A program made the translations under genes and the position numbers. Of a stretch of 64,000 nt of DNA, positions 57,137 to 64,000 are shown in pieces (the stretch's first letter is position 1; every line of letters starts with the position of its first letter). Below the pieces are notes generated by a model. That model was not told the DNA's origin and made no database searches. It saw only the letters and a list, made by a program, of their open reading frames with translations. The stretch lies in NCBI GenBank assembly GCA_030762895.1, contig CM061062.1, positions 139,173,104 to 139,237,103 on the forward strand. The letters are read 5' to 3'. Source of the stretch: Sophora flavescens (lineage: Eukaryota > Streptophyta > Magnoliopsida > Fabales > Fabaceae).

Positions 57137-58660
57137 TTAGATATAGGATTGATCAATTATTCCCAATTCTCTTCTAATGAAAAAGAAGCTTTCCTTGTTC
57201 AAAGGTTTAGTGAAAATGTCAGCAAGTTGCTTAGTAGTATCAATATATTCAATGACAATTTCTCCACTGTGAACATGATCTCTTATAAAGTTATGTCCGA
57301 TTTCTATATGTTTGGTTCTAGAGTACATTATGGGATTCTTTGTTAGGTTAATTGCACTTGTATTATCACATCTAATGGGAATTTGGTCTAGTTGCACACC
57401 ATAATCAACTAATTGATGTTTCATCCGTAAAACTTGTGCACAACAACTACTTGCTGCCACATATTTAGCCTCAGCAGTGGATAAAACCACACTATATTGT
57501 TTCTTACTAAAGCAAGAGACCAACGAGTTTCCTAGTAAATGGCAAGTTCCACTTGTACTCTTCCTATCAAGTTTGCAACCAACAAAGTTAGAGTCTGAGT
57601 AACCTATTAAAGTACATGTAGCTCCCTTAGGATACCATAATCCCATGACTTTTGTGCCTAACAAATATTTAATTATCCTTTTTACAGCTGTTAAGTGTGA
57701 TTCTTTATGATTTGCTTGATATCTAGCACACATACACACACTAAACATTAAATCTGGCATACTTGCAGTAAGATAAAGTAATGAGCCAATCATACCACTG
57801 AATTTTGAAACATCTACAGGTTTACCTTGCTCAACCTTGTCTAAATAGAAGGAATTACTCATTAGAGTAGCCATTTCCTATGCATTTTCCATGCCAAACT
57901 TCTTGATCAACTCTTTGCAGTACTTTGTTTAGCTTATGAAAATTCCATTTTTAGTTTGCATTATTTAAAGTCCAAGGAAAAAGTTTAGCTCACTCATCAT
58001 GGGCATTTCAAATTCACTCTGCATAATACTTGCAAACTCATTATCAACAACATAGATTTGTACAAGTAATATGTTGTGTGTCTTTTTCTTAGTGAAAAAA
58101 GTGGTGTCAACTTTACCTCTTTTAAAACCTTTTTCTATGAGAATATTACTTAACCTTTCATGCCAAGCTCTAGGAGCTTACTTTAAGCCATACAATGCTT
58201 TTGATAGTTTATAAACATGGGTAGCCAATTCATTATTCTCAAAACCAGGCAGTTGACCAACATAGACTTCTTCTTGTATAAATCAATTTAAGAAATAATG
58301 CTTAACATCCATTTTATACAATTTAAATCCCATTATGCATGCATATGCAAGTAACATTCTTATAGCCTCTAATCTTTCTACTAGTGCTTATGTTTCATCA
58401 TAATATATGCATTCTTCCTGCTTATACCCTTTGGCTACTAATCTAGCCTTGTTTCTCACTATTATGCCATTCTTGTCCATTTTATTCCTAAAAACCCATT
58501 TTGTACCTATTACTTGACTATTCTTTAGTTTAGGCACTAGTTTCCACACTTGATTTCTTTCAAATTGGTTTAATTCTTCTTGCATAGCCATCATCCAATG
58601 TTCATCAATTATAGCATCATCTATATTTTTGGGTTCTACTTGTGACAAAAAGGAAGGTTG
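57137..58660 (-). pseudogene. RT and RNase H of Sirevirus-like element 2, catalytic pair lost
   Basis: RT start QVEPKNIDDAIIDEHWMMAM, then WKLVPKLKNSQVIGTKWVFR and ARLVAKGYKQEE at 58648-58388; several stops follow. At the active site (about 58045) the minus strand reads IYVVDNEFA where copia RTs have YVDD, so an Asp is lost. ORF 57874-57137 is the intact C-terminal RNase H: SLLYLTASMPDLMFSVC, YSDSNFVGCKLDRKSTSG, TAEAKYVAASSC, RCDNTSAINLTKNP, ending ELGIIDQSYI. Confidence 0.88.
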
Positions 58661-59766
58661 AGAATCAGAATTTACCTTACTTTATGAGTCACTGTTGTTG
58701 CTTGACATCAAACACATGTTTGCTTCCTCGGATCCAGATTCTTCAGAGGATTCCAAGTCATTATCATCCCAAGCAATGTATGCTCTCCTTGGCATTTTCC
58801 CTTTCTTGTCTTTTGGATAAAACTTTTCAGATTTGTCTTTCTTTTGCAGCCTTGGACAATCAAACTTAATATGTCCAATCTTTCCACACTAATAGCATGT
58901 TATATTGTTGGAAGACTTTTCACCTTTGCTGAAATTTCTTTTGGGATAGATACGAGGCTTTCTTTTGAAGTTGCCATTCTTCTTTAAGAAATTTTTAAAC
59001 TTTCTGACAAGCAGCCCCATTTCTTCCTAATAATCACCATCATTTTCATCTTCCTCATCATCATTGTCCTCTAACTCTTTTGCTTGTGACTTGAGAGCCA
59101 ACCCTTTCTTTTTCTTATCTGTTTCTTCATTTTCATTCAACCTATTCAGCTCGAGTTCAATCTCTTCCTGCTTGCCAAAAAGAGTTGCAATAAACATAGA
59201 AGAGAGATCCTTTGATTCTGAAATTGTTGTGACCTTAGGCTTCCACTCTCTACTTCGGCATCCAATCACCTTATTGATTTGATATTCATTTGAAATGGAT
59301 ATTCCAAGTCCAGCCAACTGATTTACAATATGTGTGAACCTCTTTTGCATTTCATGCAATGGTTCTCCTTACTAGATACGAAATAACTCATATTCATGTG
59401 TCAATGTGTTCATTCTTGCCCTCTTAACATCACTGGTTCCTTCATGAGTCACTTGTAGGGTATCCCACAGTTCCTTTGCTATCTTGTAATTGGAAACCCT
59501 GAAAAACTCACCAACGACTCAAAGCAGAAGTTATTATGTTCTTAGCATGAGCATTAAACTGAACTTTCTTCTCATCTTCCCTCCATTCAGATTTAAGTTT
59601 GTCATTTTTAATGCCATTTGCATTTACAGTAGAGGGGACAAATGATCTGTTTTCTATTTCATCCCAAATATCAACACCTATTGCCTCAAGAAAGATATTC
59701 ACTTCCATTGAAGGCAGGCGGACGCGCGAGGGAAGCCCCTTCATTCAAACAATTGTTTGAAGCCAT
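58660..59766 (-). pseudogene. Gag of Sirevirus-like element 2, broken and joined to RT
   Basis: MASNNCLNEGASLARPPAFN start at 59766, then stops; ORF 59744-59508 (EAIGVDIWDEIENRSFVPST) and ORF 59359-59027 (MHEMQKRFTHIVNQLAGLGI, SESKDLSSMFIATLFGKQEE). A Lys-rich nucleocapsid with one degenerate knuckle (CGKIGHIKFDCP at about 58870). Continues through MCLMSSNNSDS into RT at about 58650 with no protease or integrase between. Confidence 0.85.
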
Positions 59767-59801
59767 TCTCTTGAAGCTGTTAGGCCAAACTCAAGAGTTT
59801 A

Positions 59802-59813
59802 GCTCTGATGCCA
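59802..59813 (-). other. Primer-binding site of Sirevirus-like element 2
   Basis: Minus strand TGGCATCAGAGC, one change from the methionine type, two bases after the LTR. Confidence 0.82.
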
Positions 59814-59815
59814 CT

Positions 59816-60778
59816 TGTTGGTGTGGCTTCAAACACTCAAGAGGGGGAGGGGGTGAATTGAGTTTTATAACTCTTTTGACAATTAAAAGCTTTTCAAAAA
59901 ACATTGCCTCAGGATCTTTATAAAACAGAAAACTTGTTTGATAAATCTTGAATTAATTGAGAATATAAGATGAATCAAGAATAGAATTAATACAATTCAG
60001 ATCAAGGTCTAAACTTAACCAAAAAAATTTATACAGTATTCAATTCAAACTTTAAAGTTCAAGAACAGAAATCAATTTGAACATTGAACAACACGAACAA
60101 AGTTTGCACATATAAAGAAAATTAAGTAGATTGAGTTGAGAGATAACCACACAACTAGATTTATTCTGGTTCAGCCACCACCACTTGTAACTTACATCCA
60201 TTCCCCACTCCACATGTGGGTTTTCACACACTATATCAACAAGCTTTACCCAGGCGCTTGAAAGCCTTCACACCACAAAGCACTTTTTCACCTACGGTAT
60301 ACCACACTCTTATGGAAAAGCCTAAAACAATTGTTCTTTCTATCCTTAGGGATACCCCACCCTAATCTAACAGAGATTCCCCACTCTCTTACAATCAAAA
60401 TTCGAAACAAAGATTTGATCTAAAAACTCTCAAAAGTCATATTACACAATTTTAAGCACTGTGAGAAGAACACTCTCTTTTTCAAGATAACTCAATGAAG
60501 AAGATGAAATTTTTTGAATTAATCTTTTCATAATGATTTTAGATTTTTGTAAAGTGTTCTATCAATCCCTTTTTATATAGAAAACGAAATATGGACGTTG
60601 GGATGAATTATAAACAGATTTGAACTGATAACATAATCAATTTTTCATTTCCAGGTTTCTTGAACATGGGTTGTGTACAGGGGTGCATTAACATAGATTC
60701 ATAATAGTAACAATCGTACACATGTGTAGTACATGGTTGTATGTGTTTTTGTTCTTGGTTTAACAACCAGTATACCCA
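59816..60778 (-). repeat. 5' LTR of Sirevirus-like element 2, truncated
   Basis: Matches 53364 to about 54335; the last shared bases are CAACCAGTATACCCATT. About 520 bp of U3 present in the 3' LTR are missing. Confidence 0.88.
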
Positions 60779-61715
60779 TTGGAAAAGTTGACCAGGTTGT
60801 ACATCAAGGAGATAGTTAGGCTTCATGGTGTGCCCTCAAGCATAGTGTATGATAGAGATCCGAGAGTTACTTGTAGGTTTTGGAATAGTTTGCATGATGC
60901 TTTAGGAACAAAGCTTAGACTAAGTTCAGTTTATCACCCACAGATTGATGGTCAGTCTGAGAGAACCATCCAGTCCTTAGAGGACTTGTTGAGAGCTTGT
61001 GTGCTAGAACAGTCTGGTTGTTGGGACAAGTTTTTACCCCTGATAGAGTTCACCTACAACAACAGCTTCCATTCCAGTATTGGGATGGCACCCTATGAAG
61101 CTCTTTATGGGAGGAGATGTAGGACGCCGTTGTGTTGGAATGAACCTGGTGACAACGTGGTTCTAGGACTTGAGATAGTACAATAAACCATAGAAAAATT
61201 GAGATGATTTAGGAAAATATTAGAGCAGCACAGAGTAGGCAAAAGAGCTACCATGACAAAAGGAGGAAGGTGCTCGAATTCCAGGAAGGTGATCACGTAT
61301 TCTTGAGAGTTACTCCAACAACTGGGGTCGGTAGAGTGATAAGAGCGAAGAAAATTACTCCCAAATTCATTGGCTCTTACCAAATTCTTAAAAGAGTCGG
61401 TGAAGTTGCTTACCAAATAGCCTTGCCACCTTTTTTGTCCAAACTTCATAATGTTTTCCATGTGTCACAACTTAGAAAATACATTCATGATCCTACCCAT
61501 GTGATAGTACCCGATACTATTCAGTTAAAAGAGAATTTGACTTCTGAGATACTACCCCTTCAAGTTGAGGATCGGTGGGTGAAGCAGTTGAGAAGCAAGG
61601 AGATTCCCTTGGTTAAAGTTGTTTGGAGTGGGGCAACTGCGGAAAGTGCTACATGGGAGCTTGAGAGCAAGATGATATAGGCATACCCGCACCTCTTCGT
61701 TCGAGGAGAGTAAAA
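60779..61715 (+). pseudogene. Chromovirus integrase C-terminal half and chromodomain tail
   Basis: Starts mid-integrase (EKLTRLYIKEIVRLHGVPSS), core motif YDRDPRVTCRFW, QSERTIQSLEDLLRACVLE, FTYNNSFHSSIGMAPYEA. A stop at 61184 and a frameshift lead to ORF 61270-61680: GDHVFLRVTPTTGVGRVIRA, then LVKVVWSGATAESATWELES. A TAG at 61678 precedes AYPHLF. Tekay/Del type, a different family from 35338-45898. Cut off on the left by the Sirevirus LTR. Confidence 0.88.
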
Positions 61716-61729
61716 ATTTCGAGGAAATT

Positions 61730-61751
61730 TTTTTTATAAGGGAGGTGGAAT
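61730..61751 (+). other. Polypurine tract before the right-edge LTR
   Basis: TATAAGGGAGGTGGAAT directly precedes the LTR start TGTAACACCCC. Confidence 0.82.
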
Positions 61752-64000
61752 TGTAACACCCCGTTTATCTTTATAAGCGCTTCTTGTGTTGTTTGCATGT
61801 TTTCTTGTTAGAAGTATGCTTAGGGATATTTAGAAAGGGCTAAGTGGGATTTGAAGATGAAAATCCATTCCTGATGCATGAGCACGACCGTGATCATGTA
61901 TCAGCACGCTCGTGCTCAAGGCACGTGCTTTGTGGCTGTCTGGGCCACAAGCAGGACCGTGCTTAGTGGGGTGCACGGTCGTGCTCAATGCACTCGTTGA
62001 CAGTCTTTTTGCCTGACTGTTCTCATGTTGAGCACGACCATACTAAGTGGGGAGCACGACCGTGCACGGGTCAGAGTTTATAAATAGATAGCAGTCAACG
62101 AGGGTAACGAGTTAAAACCCTCAAATTGGCACTTTTGGCAACCCTAAGTGTGACGGCAGCCTCTCCCCCTTCCTTTTTGAACCCAAATCGTTGTTGGTGT
62201 TCGTGATCTAAGTTTGGGAGATTCTATCACGCGCTAGTGCCAATTAGTAAAGGTAATGATCCTTCCCTCTTCTGTTTCCTTTTCCTTTTCTTGAATTGGG
62301 AACTAATTGGTTAGCCTTTTTATGTTAACCAAGGCTTGAGATGTTCATTGAGCCAATCGAGGGATCCGGTTTAGAGCTTCATTGGTAAAAGGGAAATCTT
62401 CATACCAGGTATGTGGAGAAGGGATAGTATGAGTATGTAGGCTTGGGGGTAGAGTAAGATGAAGAGTTACGCATGACCCTAGTGTTTGATAAAATGCCTA
62501 AATGATTATTTGTTGATAACATGTATATATGCCTATGTGTTTATGGTATGAATGTTTAGCATGTTTATATTGATATATTTGATGATGATGTCGTTGCCAT
62601 AACAAGTTGAATTATTGATGCCATGATTGGGTGATTTATGATGTTATTGGTTGTTGGTTGACGTTGTGAGCGCGTTAATGATAAGACGTTAAATCCATTA
62701 ATGATGTTTAAGGGAGGTTTTTCCCTTTGTTCATAAAATTGAATGATAGTAATGAGGAGCAAGGATTATACCAAAAAGGTTTAGTTAAAGACCCTAGGGA
62801 TTGATCCATGAGTGTTTTGGAATAATTAAACGAAATATAATTAAAGGATTAATTCCCCTTAATTATAAGACATGAAGATTAAGCCGAGAGTAATGAAATT
62901 GATGTTCAAAGACTTAGTAAAACCAAATAGGTTTAATCCATGTTTTACCCCAAAGGATTTGGCAAAAGGTTTCTAACCCTTTCTGCCCAGATCAGTACGA
63001 CCATGCTCCAGGAAGCACCACCGTGCTTAATAAGGAGCACGCCTGTGCTCCAGTTCAAATTTCAAAAAGGCCGTGCTGCTTAAGCACGACCGTGCTTAAT
63101 GGTCAGCACGCCCGTGCTTGACTGGAATGTCAGCACACCCATGCTGAAGGGGGAGCACTCTTGTGCTTTCCTGCCTAGAATAGAAATCAGAGCTGAAACA
63201 TGGGTGTTTCACCCCAAACATCTTAAATAATATAATAAGATGCCAACTGAACTTTGATGATCAAAGACAAGTGATAATATGTTGTACCTTGGTAGCCTAG
63301 TGGCCAAGAGGGCCTTGATGCATGATAGTCAAGGTGGTAATCTCTTGTGCTTAATGGCCAGAGTGTTAATTAAAGATGATGATGTACCTTGGTAGCCTAG
63401 TGACCAAGGGGACCTCGATAGCTGAGTGGTCGAGGTGGTAATCTCTGGTGCAGAATGACCAGAGTGTTAAAAGATTAAATGATGAAAAGATAACGTTAAT
63501 CCTCGATAGCCAAGTGGTCGAGGTGTTGATGGTGATAAAACTTGGGTAGCCTAATGGCGCAAGCGGAGGTAGTGGTTGTGATTGTGTGTTGTGTTGATAA
63601 TGTATTCACGCATTGGAGATGTTAGTGGGGGATGTTCAACACAAGGGAGGTCGTTCGAGAGTAAGGCGATCTGGCCGTCCGCGGTGGCGCATCAGAGAGT
63701 AAGGTGCGTCAGCTATCCTAGGGGTCCACCCAAGGTTTGGTGGAAATCCCCAGCATTGGTGCTTATTGGCCAATGTGGATATGTAACTCCGAAGTTGACT
63801 TCCTGAGGTATAATGGATCCAAGTGCATAATGGAGTAGTGGAGTAGTACTGCATCGCAAAGCATACATGGTTCTATGATGAATGACCTTTTCTGCTTTAT
63901 TGTTGTTTGTTATAACATGTTTGTTATGATGTATGCTCATCTTGCTAACTGCTTCCTTGCTGTTATATTCATATATATGTTTCTTACTCCTCGTTTTCTC
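61752..64000 (+). repeat. 3' LTR of the right-edge chromovirus, running off the window
   Basis: At least 2.25 kb, TGTAACACCCCG start. Same family as 25240-27031, inverted. Carries palindromic GAGCACGACCGTGCTC-type motifs at 61875-62065 and 62990-63175, a TATA-like GTTTATAAATAG at 62078, and repeated hairpins CCTTGGTAGCCTAGTGGCC and CCTCGATAGCCAAGTGGTCG at 63285-63525. Frames at 63582-63940 are incidental. Confidence 0.85.

Larger units (their letters stand above)
53364..60778 (-). mobile_element. Sirevirus-like Ty1/copia element 2, deleted for protease and integrase
   Basis: Minus-strand order: 5' LTR (59816-60778, outer end missing), primer-binding site 59802-59813, gag from ATG 59766, direct passage into RT near 58650, RNase H to 57137, non-coding palindrome-rich stretch, third ORF (56633-55343), 3' LTR 53364-54859. 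Inserted in the RNase H of element 1. The right LTR stops abruptly inside U3 at 60778, where chromovirus integrase begins. Confidence 0.85.

Noticed and set aside
63285..63525. Possible tRNA genes or a SINE
   Set aside because: Only an A-box-like core is present. No B-box, acceptor stem or poly-A tail could be found.

Overview
The window is eukaryotic nuclear DNA from a flowering plant, most likely a dicot and plausibly a legume; the species cannot be fixed from the sequence. It is AT-rich, holds one intact-looking host gene at its left edge, and is otherwise almost entirely LTR retrotransposons inserted into one another. No rRNA or tRNA gene, CRISPR array or prokaryotic operon was seen.

Layout. 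(1) 1-2822: the 3' part of an intronless brassinosteroid-receptor-family LRR receptor kinase (BRL1/BRL3 type), reading off the left edge, then about 2.1 kb of non-coding flank. (2) 4994-16738: a decayed Ty1/copia element with a perfect 5-bp duplication (GCACG). A 315-bp MITE sits in its 5' LTR. Its protease-to-RT region is replaced by a minus-strand Ty3/gypsy derivative (6898-14799) that carries a fragment of a host importin-11-like coding sequence. That fragment is split by a third element, 8639-12812, whose two LTRs face each other in inverted orientation and which still has a perfect 5-bp duplication (CCTGC). (3) 16744-18719: non-coding flank with small repeats and a possible TIR element. 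(4) 18720-27417: minus-strand chromovirus-type pieces: an opposed LTR fragment, a gag-protease relic, a 4.0-kb LTR with a hairpin-forming minisatellite, and two further LTR fragments. (5) 27418 to about 49738: one Tat-like Ty3/gypsy element on the plus strand, broken into four blocks by solo LTRs at 29042-33765 (duplication ATAGG), 34114-46374 (CTTTA; itself holding a full-length chromovirus at 35338-45898, GGAAT) and 48117-49672 (AGCAG). Conceptually removing the 34114-46374 and 48117-49672 insertions restores open reading across each junction, which supports the boundaries. (6) About 49739-60778: two nested minus-strand Sirevirus-like Ty1/copia elements. (7) 60779-64000: the integrase/chromodomain end and 3' LTR of another plus-strand chromovirus, running off the right edge.

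No element looks autonomous: each coding block has stops, frameshifts, lost catalytic residues or missing domains. The most unusual object is the inverted-LTR element 8639-12812: both outer ends are the same U3 terminus, the arms are nearly identical, and it sits cleanly inside a captured importin fragment. A second theme is that several LTR families each carry their own array of short palindromic motifs.
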